Origin: Stereum hirsutum FP-91666 SS1
Lineage: Eukaryota; Basidiomycota; Agaricomycetes; Russulales; Stereaceae
Assembly: GCF_000264905.1 (NCBI RefSeq)
Contig: NW_006763147.1
Location: 1,107,709-1,171,708 of the forward strand
DNA length: 64,000 bases
Direction of reading: 5' to 3'
Shown: in pieces, positions 31,806 to 43,386 of the stretch
Position numbering within the stretch: the stretch's first letter is position 1
Layout: the number at the start of each line of letters is the position of its first letter
Position numbers and translations under genes: made by a program
The notes under the pieces: model-generated
Databases searched by the model: none
Seen by the model: only the letters and a program-made list of their open reading frames with translations
What the model was told of the DNA's origin: nothing

Positions 31806-32923
31806 GGGACTGCGAAATGGGGAAGTGAGGAAGTGAGGAAGTGTTGCGGATTTTCTTGGATGTTCTTTTTTTTGCTCTCTTTTCTCGAGATTTTGCTCTT
31901 TTCTTTCAGTGTTCTGTCGTCTGTCTGTGGTGAACTTGTATTTGTTCGTCAGAATTGATCATGAATCGGTATTCTCGGTTCGTCAGTCCATATCCATAGG
32001 CGGTGTGAAATGAGCGGTGGTGATGGGCGAGCTTTTTTCCCCTTTTCCTTTTCCTTTCTGCTTTGGAGGTGTACAAACAACTGTCGGTGTCTGTTGCGTT
32101 TCTTTCCTTGCTGTCCTTCTGTGCTTTCATCTGCCTCCGAATCGGTCTCGATCTCACTCACGATTTTTCATGTCAATGTCAATGTCGTTCGTACATGCGG
32201 GTTTTCACTGTCCATTTTCCACTTTCTACTGACTCGATTCATTCACAAAACTTCTGTTTGTTCATTTGATGTTAGTACTTATCTATCTCATCTACTTACC
32301 ACTCCAAACTCGATCTCGCTGGTTTCATAGTTACGTAGTAGTCACATTTTGCTTCCCACTACTTTTTGACAGTCCAATGTAATCTTTAAATTGTTTCCGT
32401 CGTCTCCTCTTTCCGTTTCGTTCGAGGTGAAATATCGTGGTCCGGGAACGGTGTGTCTTTGTTATTTTGAACTTGTCGATCACGATGCTTCATGTAATTG
32501 CTTATGAGAAGATAAGGAGTGGGACGTTTTGGGAAGGTAAGAGTGCGGCGACTATTGGGATGCAGTTACGCTCGCTATGGTGATGTAAGTAGTACTACAG
32601 GGGTGACGAAAGACAAAGACTGCGACGGTTTGGGACGATATGTGTCATACAGTGCGAATGGCCGCGATCACGCAAGCTAAAGACTGGTCAGACGTACGTA
32701 AGTAGTACGGGGGTGACGAGAGACAAAGACTGGAACAGTTTGAGACGACTCGAGTAAGTACAGGCAAGGTGAGCACGGTTCGCAGCCGTCATCACATCTG
32801 ATAGAGCTACTGGTTCCACGTATCGGCAGCATATACAGTACATGAGTGGCGAACAGCGAAAATCTGACAGACCGTTCATACGTACAGCAGAGCGTTCATA
32901 CATGCAGACGCAGGCGAAGACGT
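31806..32923. other. Convergent 3' intergenic region with a direct repeat
   Basis: Lies between the 3' ends of the large low-complexity gene and the MYND gene. It contains an imperfect direct repeat of about 55 bp (32585-32640 and 32698-32750). No gene. Confidence 0.5.
32585..32750. repeat. Imperfect 55-bp direct repeat
   Basis: Copies at 32585-32640 and 32698-32750 share GTAAGTAGTAC, GGGGTGACG, AGACAAAGACTG and GTTTG blocks with a 3-bp deletion and several substitutions. Copy spacing is 113 bp. Confidence 0.65.
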
Positions 32924-34066
32924 TCACTTCGAAGAGTAGATGTTCCACATAAGACGGGCGAATCGTTCCTTCGGTTTCAGCGTCACCAACCGCCGTACGT
33001 GCTCGAATATCTTGCCCTGTATCGCGGCCTGATGCAGCGCGAGCGGGTCCGCTCCGGGGCGCAGGAGGACCTGTTTGTACACCTGCTTGAGGTCCTCCAT
33101 GTCTTTTTCATTCTGGCAGTACATGAAACCGTAGTCCGCCGCGACGGAGGGTATCAGTCGAGCATTGGCGGATTTGGGTTGGATGACATATAGTTTCAGG
33201 CTCCATACCGACTTGTTGGAGACACTACTGGCCAGTAGGTCTAGGACGAATGGGTCGTCGAGGACGATGCCGTGTTCAGCGAAGAGGGACGGAAGTGCAC
33301 CTGATATGTAGGCAGCGCAGAACTCGTCGAAGGAGCAATGGTTGATCAGCTGCCGGTATAGTGCACTGAGATGACTCCCGTCATCCTCATGGTGGACAGC
33401 AAGGAAGCCCATACGAAGATGAAGGGAGTTCGCCAGCGGGGGACGCCAACCATGAAGGGTCATAAGATAGAACCCAAAACAAAGTTGTCTGTCGTGAGAC
33501 ATATTGGAACGAGCATCGGTTATAGTTTGGTACGAAGCCGTTGGTGACCCCCCGATGAATCTCCACGTGTTCGGCAACCAGTCGGCCATGTTTTGTGTGA
33601 TTGTTGATTCGTTCAGGGGGTTGATAGACAGTACGTGCTGGCTTTTGAGGAACCAAGCATAGTAAGGACCTCGATTGTCCTCGGAAAATCGCCCATATGC
33701 TTTATGAATCTCCTCGATGAGGGTTCCATTCACCCTCCAGGTGTTCATCTTCTTCGCGGCCTTAACCCCAAGACCACCTGTGAATTCCCTGTACAGCTCA
33801 AACAGGCTGGTCATGTCCTGCGGGGTATCAACCCTATCGAATCCATAATCCCTGCAAGTTTCATCGTCATCGGGAGGAATTTCGGAATCGACGGCGCGCA
33901 TGAGGTAGTCGGCGGTGGTGATTGGGCGCTGCGGCTTGCAGTCAACAATGTGACACACCCAGTCAGCTTTCTGACATCGTTCGCTGCAGTACCATGCCCT
34001 GGCGCATGCCTTGCAACGTCTGAGAGTTTCCATCTCCTTGCCACAGCGGTTGCATGCTTGAACCAT
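32924..34066 (-). CDS. MYND zinc-finger protein
   Basis: Single exon, 380 aa, start at 34066 (MVQACNRCGKEMETLRRCKA). Residues 5-43 are a MYND finger with ordered ligands CNRC, CKAC, WYCSERCQ, then CHIVDC, i.e. the C-x2-C ... C-x2-C ... C-x3-C ... H-x3-C pattern. The remaining 335 residues contain LFELYREFTGGLGVKAAKKM and a helical C-terminus (QVLLRPGADPLALHQAAIQG) that might be ankyrin-like, but no catalytic signature; there is no SET domain. Mushroom genomes carry large families of such MYND-only proteins, usually of unknown role. MYND fingers bind proline-rich peptides. Divergent from the second arrestin-like gene. Confidence 0.82.
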   Translation of the reverse strand: MVQACNRCGKEMETLRRCKACARAWYCSERCQKADWVCHIVDCKPQRPITTADYLMRAVDSEIPPDDDETCRDYGFDRVDTPQDMTSLFELYREFTGGLGVKAAKKMNTWRVNGTLIEEIHKAYGRFSEDNRGPYYAWFLKSQHVLSINPLNESTITQNMADWLPNTWRFIGGSPTASYQTITDARSNMSHDRQLCFGFYLMTLHGWRPPLANSLHLRMGFLAVHHEDDGSHLSALYRQLINHCSFDEFCAAYISGALPSLFAEHGIVLDDPFVLDLLASSVSNKSVWSLKLYVIQPKSANARLIPSVAADYGFMYCQNEKDMEDLKQVYKQVLLRPGADPLALHQAAIQGKIFEHVRRLVTLKPKERFARLMWNIYSSK

Positions 34067-34811
34067 GATACTGGTCCCTCGGCGTCTACAAATAAATGCG
34101 TCGCAGGTAACCAACAATTCCCAGAAGGAAAGGTGATGTAGCTCCGAGAATGCGTACCACGTAGAAATGATACCTTGCCCGTAAGACCCGAGTGTTATCC
34201 AAGTGCGCGATCGGGATAATCGCTGAATGATCCTTGAATGATCCCGTCCGAGTGAGTCGACACTGGATGTTACAAAGGCAACCTGAATGCCGGGATGGGT
34301 GTATTGGCTGCATCAGAATAGCTCAACTGTACCATTTGGGCAAAAATCGAATTTTACCACTTACGCCAAGTGTGTCTTGTAGAACGTACAGAGGCAAGCG
34401 TTTTGACGGAGGTATATTCAAATCCAAAACACGTCAGTTCCCAGTAACCTCCGATCATAACAACACCAAACAATACCGCATTTGGGTACTTGCTTCCCAT
34501 CTCGCTCGATGTTGGCATGCCTACGACCCGTCGTCTTTCCTCTTGTGCATCGGCCTAAGGCTTTGCTCCAGTAGGTAGTCTCAGAGGCGGTGCATGATGG
34601 TGCTGATGGATTACTTTGGACAAATCCTGGTTTATGTGACGTCACAACAGGTCACAGTATTTGACATCAATTCAAATAATCCGAGTCTCTCGGCGTTTGA
34701 TGAATTCGCGCGTCGTCTTTTGCATAGTGACCACAACTACTCTACCTGGTTTTGAGGATTCTACACAAGCTGCACAGCGGTTGCTCCCCAAACTTGCCTC
34801 ATTATAACTCC
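34067..34811. other. Divergent intergenic region
   Basis: Promoter space for the MYND gene (minus) and arrestin-like paralogue 2 (plus). I see no exon and no clear TATA element. Confidence 0.45.
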
Positions 34812-36341
34812 ATGCCCGAAACGTCGTATGCTCAAGCGTCTCAAAAGTTCAGGATTTATCTAGACCGAACAGGGCAGATATATCATCCGGGAGACTCTGT
34901 TACTGGCAAAGTTGTACTCCATAGCCCTGAAGATGAAGAAGTTGTCAATGTCAATATCACATTCTGTACGATCTCCGCAATATCATTGTAGCCTATCCTT
35001 TCCTGACTCACCGTCATTTATTTTGCAGCTGGCAGGAGCAAGACCAAGCATAGCATACGCTCCGGCCAGTTGACAACAATATTTCGGGACAGAGCCCCCT
35101 TGTTCTCCATCTCTCAGGTTCTCTTTCCTAATCAATACAAACTACGCAGGGACACCGTTTACGAATGGCCGTTTTCCTTCGTATTTCCGGAATGGACCAT
35201 GATCGACCGGACCACAGAATACGAAACCGGCGCGAGTGCACCCTTCGACTTCCTTACCGGGCCTCACCCCCTGCCGCCAACCTATAATATGGGCATCAAA
35301 CACAGTTACGGATATGTACAATACAGTCTCGAAGCCTCGGTTGGCCGCCAGCACAAACCCCTTACGGCCACCGAGGATTTGACTTTTTCGCCCCCGTTTG
35401 ATCCATCTGCACTGGACGACAGTATGACCAGAAACGAAGTCACGCTCAAGCATGCGACCTCACGCCTCGCGCACGAAGATCGCTCACGCACTTTCAAGGA
35501 ACTCCTGCGAGACGGCCTCTCTTCTTCCATGGGTCTTTCAATCCCTACCGCCATCTTCCACATCCACATATCGCTTCCAAAAGTTGTTGTCCTCGGTGAT
35601 TCCCTGCCAGTTCTACTCATCCTTTATTATGATCCCGAATCGACAACCGAGTCGACTCCAAATATCACTATTCGTATTACCTCGCTCCACCTTAATACCC
35701 TCTCCGTCGTTCGAGGGACGCACGAGAGCGTCTTCGGCGCGAAAACTGATAAAACTCGGGCAACAAGCAATACCTTCGTCCTCAAGAGCTATTGGGCTCA
35801 TTCGCCGACGACTTCCTCCTCAGAAGATATACATATACATCCCGAGATACCGCTCGAGCTTCGTGCGCATTGGCCAGACGAAGGCGTCATCTACCCTGAT
35901 TTCAAGTGTTTCTCACTCTCCAACACCCACACCTTACAAGCTACTGTCACAGTCACCGTCGCCACCAAACAATTCATTCACGAGTTTCCCGCTACCAACA
36001 TCAACGTTCTCCCACCACGTCCACAGGACGAGAACAGCATCGCGGCCCAGATCCAGGCCGCTTCAGCGCTGGAGAGCTTGACGCCGCTGGTTCCTCCGGC
36101 CGGCATGAGTGGTCACAGCCCTTCGAGTCCGACGTCGAGTCATAGTCGGACCTCATCGAGTCCATGGAAGATGTCGCGGACAGACTCCGACGAAGGGACG
36201 AGGTTTCCTGCGGAGGAGACGATCCAGACGGACAGGGGATTGATGCTGAGATATGGGCCTCCGACCGGAATTGCTGCTGAGCCGGTTCTTTCGAGCACTT
36301 CTCCGCTCGTTCCAGTGCGGAAACTCGCTTCGGAGTCATGA
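34812..36341 (+). CDS. Arrestin-like (alpha-arrestin) protein, paralogue 2
   Basis: Two exons, 34812-34965 and 35029-36341 (phase 1), 488 aa. Closely related to the gene at 17174-18886: the same start of the beta domain (FRIYLDRTGQIYHPGDSVTG, KVVLHSPEDEEVVNV), the same intron position after the TFC codons, and shared blocks TVYEWPFSFVFPEWTMIDRT, GPHPLPPTYN, SRTFKELLRD and GLMLRYGPPTGIAA. It has a shorter, Ser-rich tail and lacks the PPPEY motif of paralogue 1, so ubiquitin-ligase docking through PPxY appears lost here. Its 63-nt intron contains an in-frame stop, unlike the 69-nt intron of paralogue 1. Confidence 0.82.
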
Positions 36342-37141
36342 AGAATTTGGTTCCATACACGCCAATTGAATTTAGGAGGCTTGGAGGTGTCGCCTCAGTT
36401 TATCTTATGTGTTCCTTTAAACCTAGTTGATTTTTGAGCGCAGCTGGACTCCTTGTAAGACCAATAACACGCTAAGGCTGGATCTACTGTACTACGTCGC
36501 TGATATGTCTCATTGTGTTTCTTATGTATGATATACCTGAGTCGCTATCTTTTCCTCTTCCTTGAAGTGGGTTGACGACACTCCATGGCCTACTTACAGT
36601 ATACAGTAACCCACGCTCCTTTCACGCCGCCGAACGTGATCGGCATCTGGATTGCCCAAACAGGTGATACTTCAATCAGTTTCGACGATCTCCGTCGCCT
36701 GTCTTCGTTCCCGCAGGTACGCAATGCCATTACTGGGGTTTCTGTCTTGCACACTGACGTAAAACTGTTTGTCGCGAATGCCACAGTATATCTAGCGAAG
36801 ACCATCTTTGTACCCACCACCCCAAATAGACGAACTGGAAATTGTGAATGTGGCGTCCCAGATGGTTCCGGTTTTGCCTAGTCTCACGCTCGGGTGACCG
36901 GACTGGAGACTGACGATGTGGTTGAGATCGACACGCCAGATCTCAAATGGCCACCTTAAATAGTGGGCGAGCTTTGCCAAGATCGTCTCCCACTCTTCAA
37001 CCCAGCGTCGTCCTCTCTTGTCCCTTGGATCCCGTCTGCCTTCTCTACTCACCCACTACTATTCGACTATCCCGCCGGTCTTCTGAGTGCTAGTTCACCA
37101 GAGCTCATTTCTCATACTACACTTCTCTATTCTATATCGTC
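36342..37141. other. Intergenic region upstream of the amylase gene
   Basis: 3' flank of the arrestin-like gene and promoter of the amylase gene. An open frame at 36585-36881 has no motif and I leave it uncalled. CT-rich sequence precedes 37142. Confidence 0.45.
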
Positions 37142-39277
37142 ATGGGTGTCTCTCAGGCTCTTACTGGTCCGATCTCATTGTTACCGACCGTCATGCGCGC
37201 CGCTACACTATCCAGTCTAATCATATGCTCTCTGATACCCACTACTACGCTGGCCCTATCCGCCAATGATTGGCGATCGAAGTCTATATACCAGGTTCGT
37301 CCTTCATTCCTCGCATATTCATCCGCGCTATCCCGCCGCTCTTGACGTTGAAACAATGGTCTTGGGATGTCGTGTATACAGGTCATGACGGACCGATTCG
37401 CACTTCCAAACGACAACGGGACTCAGTGTGATACGTCTCAACGCAAGTATTGTGGCGGGTCGTGGCAGGGAATCATCAACCACTTGGACTATATCCAGAA
37501 CATGGGATTCGATGCGGTTTGGATCTCACCCGTCGCCGCCAATCTCGAAGGATCCACCACCGATGGTGAAGCATTTCATGGGTCAGTTTCCTCCTTGTTA
37601 CGCCGAGTTATGAATCGTTCTTGTTGTGGCATGCGACTTATGCCCTATTTCCCCCGTGTGACACAGATATTGGACGAAAGACATGACGAACATCAATCCC
37701 CACTTTGGCTCTACCGACGACCTACACGCATTGAGCAAAGCACTTCACAAACGCGGGATGTATCTCATGTTCGACGTCGTTCTCAACCACATGGCCGCTC
37801 CCACCCTGAAAGACTTCGACTTTTCCAACTTCTTCCACCCCTTCTCGGACGAGTCATATTTTCACAAACAATGTTGGGTCAACGACTCGTCCGACCAGAC
37901 CACCATCGAGCAGTGCTGGCTCGGTGACGAATCTCTTCCATTGCCGGACCTTAACACCGATAATTCGACCGTGGCTGATACGTTGAAGAAGATGGTTACG
38001 GATCTCGTGGCTGAGTATGAGGTGGATGGCCTGAGGCTCGATACAGTCAAGCACATCAGCAAGGATTTCTGGAAAGATTTCAGGGACAATGTAGATGTAT
38101 TCATGATGGGCGAGATTCTTACCAATGAGACATCGTATGCGACATCTTATACCGGTAAGACTACTTTCAGTTGTTGGTCATTCTGATACGTTAAATGTCG
38201 TCCCGTCTGTCCTTGTAGATGTCATGGACGCCATTCTCGATTATCCCTCGTGGTTTCCATTGATCCAGGCTTTCGCCTCCACGAATGGCCAAATGTCTTT
38301 GTTAGCTAACACCATGACGGCCGCCCAGCAGAACTACAAGAACGGGCTTTTCGGGACTGGCTCATTCATCGAGAATCACGATCAGCCTAGGTTTCAGTCG
38401 TTTACGAAGGATGACGCGGTGCGTACTCTACATGTTTGTTGTCTTCAAACGTGCTAATGGTTGACAATACTAGCTCATCCACAATGTGATGACCTTCCCG
38501 TTCGTTCACGACGGAATGCCGATCGTGTACTATGGCGAGTGCCTACATGCTATTCACAATGCCGATGGTCTCTGACTTCGTTCATAGGTCAAGAGCAAGG
38601 CTACCAGGGTGGTTCGGATCCCTACAATCGTGAAGCGTGAGCCCCCCCCCTCATCTTTCAGTCGCCGTTCGTAAGCTTATTTCGTACCTTCAGGCTCTGG
38701 CTCTCTGCGTACGATACCGAAAAACCACTCGTCGGCCTTTTCAAGACGTTGAACGCCGCTCGTAAGCAGGCTATGGGGGCCACTGATAGTGACTTCTCCA
38801 ACACCGCGGTGAATGGCTTTTCCTGCCTCTTTTATTCCTTATTATATCCTGACGCTTCCCAACTATACATAGATGAAGTTCATCGGCGTCGAGGACCACA
38901 CCTTCGCCGTCTCCAAACCCCCTATGCTCGGCCTCTTCACCAACATTGGCAGCCAATCCTCCGAAACCGCGGTCTGGAAGATCGAAGACACAGGCTTCAA
39001 GCCGAATGAAGACCTCGTCGATGTCCTCACTTGTTCCAAGATCTCCGCCGACAGTGCAGGGGCTGTCTATTCCGAGTCCTACTATGGTATGCCGCAGATT
39101 ATCATGCCGATCTCGGTGCTGGAGAAGGACGGGAATATATGCCCCGAGCTGGCCACGGGGACGAGGGCGCAGACAAGTAATGTGGGAGGTTATAGAAGGG
39201 GCCAGTTGGCTCTGTCAACGGCGTTGTTTGGGGCGAGTGTGATGTTCTTCGCGGCGGGGATGATGATGTTGGTTTAA
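37142..39277 (+). CDS. GH13 alpha-amylase, secreted, probably membrane- or GPI-anchored
   Basis: Eight exons (37142-37294, 37382-37581, 37667-38154, 38219-38418, 38474-38534, 38588-38636, 38694-38808, 38873-39277), 556 aa. It hydrolyses or transfers alpha-1,4-glucan bonds. An N-terminal hydrophobic signal (about 18-39, LSSLIICSLIPTTTLALS) precedes the mature start; an internal Met at 37193 is an alternative start. GH13 regions: I DVVLNHM, II GLRLDTVKH with nucleophile Asp243, III MMGEILTNE with acid/base Glu267, IV FIENHDQPRF with Asp335. GGSDPYNREALWLS is typical of fungal GH13_1 enzymes. The last 30 residues (RRGQLALSTALFGASVMFFA, then AGMMMLV) are hydrophobic, as in GPI-anchored fungal amylases active on cell-wall alpha-glucan. 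Intron 5 has a GC-AG boundary (donor GCGAGT at 38535). Confidence 0.9.
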
Positions 39278-40920
39278 TTTGAGAGAGAGATTTTCTCGTT
39301 TAAGCTTGGGGGATATTTGGAGCTACTTGTATATTTGTACCACTTAGCAACAAAAAACTATATACCACTATTCGTTTCATGATCTAGGCTTCCACCAAGT
39401 ATAGCCTAGGAAAACGCCCAAGTTTGTGGGCCACATGTCGTGTGTTTTGCAAGTAAATGTCGTTGCCAGTGGATGTTCTCTATGTATCACACTTGATACG
39501 GCTTCATGCATTATGTATGTAGCCTCCTAAATGACGTATTTACCAGGCAATTTGTGCAGCATATCCCTCTCGGTATGCTCGAACGATCTGTTCATGGGAA
39601 GATGGTGTTGGGTGGCGAGAGTAAGTCCCGGCAAAACTCAGGTGACGGCAACTGCCGGCCGTCCCTAATCCCTTAAACCATCCGTGCGCGGCTTTTACTA
39701 TCGACCTCCATAACAGCACCACCGACCACTAGACATTGCACAATCAGTTCTCCTCATTTCCCAACTTTCAACTTGATTTGAAGTTGTGTTGAATCTGACA
39801 ACTTGTACTCTACCACATCGACTATCAAACGGACTTCGATGCATCGATACTCGTTGGCGATCCAATCCCATTCTTGCCTTAGCGATCCAAACATGTTCAT
39901 CCACGAAATCTAACAAGAGTGCCAAAATGAGGCAAATAGCTGCTGCCTCACAGGATCTAATAACTCACCCATTATTGTGTTCCATCTTTCACAAGAGTCA
40001 ACGATCATTGACTAAGCCTCGATGTCTACATCAACGACGGTCGTGGAGGACAACGAGGGCGACTGCGTCGATCTCAGCAGACCTAACATGAAGGAGGCTT
40101 TACAGAGTTCGGACTTTCTGACTCTAGAATTTATCACGACCTTGGTAAGTAATTACAACCGAAACATATCTACCATTCCTATCGATTTGGTCGGAATACG
40201 CCCGGTCAATGACGTGTCCGTGTACGAGTGCATCAGAGCTTTCTCGTATCTTCGATATCTATACCGGTACCTTCTTCGGTGTTGACTATGTGCTCGACTT
40301 ACGTGCTAATGTGGCCCTCTTCTAACCTTTACTTATGCAACAGGCCGACTGAAGAGTTGCATTGCTCATAGTGGACCCGATGCTGGCTCGTGGCCGCAAC
40401 TCTTACGACCCTGTCAGGGAACCCTCGGAGACAGAAGTCTTCCACTATAGCGGCCCTTTCATTTTGCTCTCGAGGATCCGTTGGCTTGTCCGGTTGCTGA
40501 CCTTGTTCGCCTTCGCGACTGCCCATCGGGCCGCTGCTTGTGCCTCGACGGCACCATCAGAGAGTCATGAAGGACACGCGCTCGGGATTTGCAAAGATCC
40601 CTATGTTCTTAGTTCAAGCTAGACCATCCTACTCCTCCAGACGCGTGGATCACGCCTGGCCGTGCTCTGCCGCCGTTTCCTCTCAGCTCGGCCCCTATTC
40701 TGGAATCTCTTGGTCGTATGTTATGTTTTTTAAACTCTGTCGCTCTCCAGACTGCGCACTGTTACACCGTATGGCGATGGCTTGAGACGAGTCGGACATA
40801 TTCTGCGCAGTTCTCGTATAAAAGCCCGACTCATTCTCTCTCGGACGACATTCATTCATTTCTTCTCTTTTGCCCTCATTCTCTTACCCCTTCCAGCGAC
40901 GGCACCGGTTTGCTACTAAG
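39278..40920. other. Intergenic region upstream of the cellobiohydrolase gene
   Basis: Contains the GH7 promoter (TATA box at 40817-40823) and two CTCCAG motifs (near 40635 and 40746) that fit the loose carbon-catabolite-repressor consensus, too short to be decisive. A possible short exon at 40022-40144 (MSTSTTVVEDNEGDCVDLSR, ending at a GTAAGT donor) could not be extended into a gene. Confidence 0.45.
40817..40823 (+). promoter_or_regulatory. TATA box of the GH7 gene
   Basis: TATAAAA within TTCTCGTATAAAAGCCCG, about 100 bp upstream of the ATG at 40921. Confidence 0.65.
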
Positions 40921-43386
40921 ATGTTCACTACACCTTCATTTTCAGTCCGCTCCTTCTCTACCCTCTCCCTCTTCCTTTCCATTCTCAATGCCGTCAATGG
41001 CCAGCAAGTCGGTCCGTATAATTATTGCCTCTACGTTGTCGCGCTTTTTTTCTTACATTATTCTCCCCTCACGGCGCAGGTACCTACACGGCCGAGACTC
41101 ATCCTACAATGACTGTCCAGCAGTGCTCGTCAGACGGGACCTGCACGTCCTCCGATGCCCCCATCGTTCTTGATGCGAACTGGTGTGTACATCTTCAGGC
41201 GTCATTTTCTTCCACTCATTGTTTGCTCTTCAAGGCGCTGGCTACACGAGACGTCCGGCTACACCAATTGTTATACTGGAAACGAGTGGGACACCACCAT
41301 GTATGCCTCAGGTTATATCTGCGAACATATACCTCTGATGTTGGGTCGTACCCAGCTGCCCTGACGGCGAGACCTGCGCTTCTAACTGTGCCCTGTAAGT
41401 CCTTTATGTTCTGGTATACCCCTCTTCTACGGGCTGATATATGTATATTCTCTTTCGCAAAGCGAGGGCGCCGACTACGAAGGTACGTAGATGAACTTCT
41501 TGCCCGTGGCATTTTTTTTTAACGCAACAGACGTTAGGCACCTACGGTATCACCACCGATGGTGACGCTTTAACGCTCTCCTTCGTCACCACCACCACTC
41601 AGACCAATGTCGGGTCTCGTGTTTATCTCATGTCGGATGACACTACCTACCAAACCTTCAATCTGTTGAACCAAGAGTACTTTCAACTTACAGCTGTGTC
41701 CGCTATACCATTCTAACATGTATCTGTCAGGTTCACCTTCGACGTCGACCTCTCTGCATTGCCTTGCGGCCTCAACGGTGCTCTTTATTTTGTTCAGATG
41801 GATGCTGACGGGGGACTGTCGAAGTTCGATACCAACAAGGCAGGCGCTGGTACGTTTCCCGGATTTCTTCGCCTCTTAATTTTACGCCAGATCGGGTCCT
41901 GACTGAGTCTTTCATATAGCCTACGGCACCGGATACTGCGACAGTGAATACCGTCCACTTATTAGCTCTCGTCTTACCGCACCAGTAGCTCAATGTTTCA
42001 TTTTTTTCAAGGCCAATGCCCTCATGACATCAAGTTCATTGATGGCGTTGTACGTAGCCTTTCCTCATATTCGCTGGTCCTCGCTCACGTTGTCTCTCTA
42101 CGATTCAGGCTAATGTGAACAACTGGACAGCCTCTGCTACCGATGCTAACGCGGGTACTGGAACAGTCCGTTTTCCCTAGTTTTGATTGTTTGCTTCGTT
42201 CAGTAACAGCGTCCATTTAGTACGGTACCTGCTGCTCGGAGATGGACATATGGGAAGGTGTGTTTTTTCAACGCTTCCGTCCGCGAGAAAAAGTGGTAAC
42301 AATTTTCCATTATTATCAGCTAACACCATTAGTGCGGCCTTCACTCCTCACGTCTGCACCGTAACGGAGCAGACTGAGTGTAGTGGCACCGACTGTGGTG
42401 ATGATGAGTGCGTTTCAATCCTCCATAAATCTTACGCATGGGCTTAGTAGGTTCTTTTCTAGCACGGGCGATCGCTATGCCGGCGTTTGTGACAAGGATG
42501 GCTGCGACTTCAACTCGTATCGCATGGGCGATACTTCGTTCTACGGACCTGGTATATACATCCTCTGTTGTCTTGTATGGCTTCAAGCCCTGACAAGGAA
42601 ACGCACAGGTGCAACTGTTGACACCACGCAGAAAATGACCGTTGTCACTCAATTCATTACCGACGATGGCACCGATAATGGAACCCTCACCGAGATCAAA
42701 CGTATCTATATTCAGAACGGTGTGATCATCCAGAATAGCGATGCAGCCATCTCCGGTGTCAACGGATCTTCTATCACTGATGATTTCTGCACGGCTCAGA
42801 AGTGGGTCATTAGCTTTCATCACATAACTCGCGCTCCTCGCTGATTCCTGCTGCGCTAGAACCGCTTTTGACGATGAGGATTACTTTGGTACTCTCGGTG
42901 GTTTAGCAACCATGGGCGAGGCCTTCCAGTCTGGCATGGTCAGTCCAAATTTTATTTCTGACTGCTCTTCTGAGTTTCTGATGTTAAGTAAATATTGCAT
43001 AGGTCCTCGCCATGAGTCTCTGGGACGATCATACGGCTAACCTACTCTGGCTCGATTCTGACTATCCCACAACCTCAGATGTCACCACCCCAGGTGTTGC
43101 TCGCGGCACTTGCTCGACTTCCAGTGGCCTTCCCTCTGATGTTGAGGCCAACAACGCCACCGCAACTGTGACTTACAGCAACATCAAGTGGGGTCCTATC
43201 GGCAGCACCTTCACCGACACTTCGTCGACCTCGCTGTCTTCGTCTGCTGCTTCCACTGCTGCCTCATCTGCAGTGGCCGCGACTTCCTCCCTGATTTCCG
43301 TTAGTGTCACGTCGTCTGCGACTGTCGATGTGCCCTCTTCGGAGGCCGTGGCACCCACTTCAACCGTCGCTCAGTACTCGTGTTGA
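40921..43386 (+). CDS. GH7 cellobiohydrolase I (reducing-end exoglucanase), no CBM1
   Basis: Sixteen exons read in frame through fifteen short introns: 40921-41011, 41080-41182, 41235-41300, 41356-41394, 41463-41482, 41538-41676, 41731-41849, 41920-41943, 42012-42049, 42109-42165, 42221-42257, 42320-42407, 42463-42551, 42609-42801, 42860-42938, 43003-43386; 521 aa. Signal peptide about 1-27 (ends NAVNG), mature [17 protein letters not shown]7 catalytic motif EMDIWEA: Glu239 nucleophile, Asp241, Glu244 acid/base. Other family blocks: [99 protein letters not shown]. The C-terminus is a Ser/Thr/Ala linker ending QYSC-stop; the expected cellulose-binding CBM1 is missing. Cleaves cellobiose from crystalline cellulose ends. 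Confidence 0.92.
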
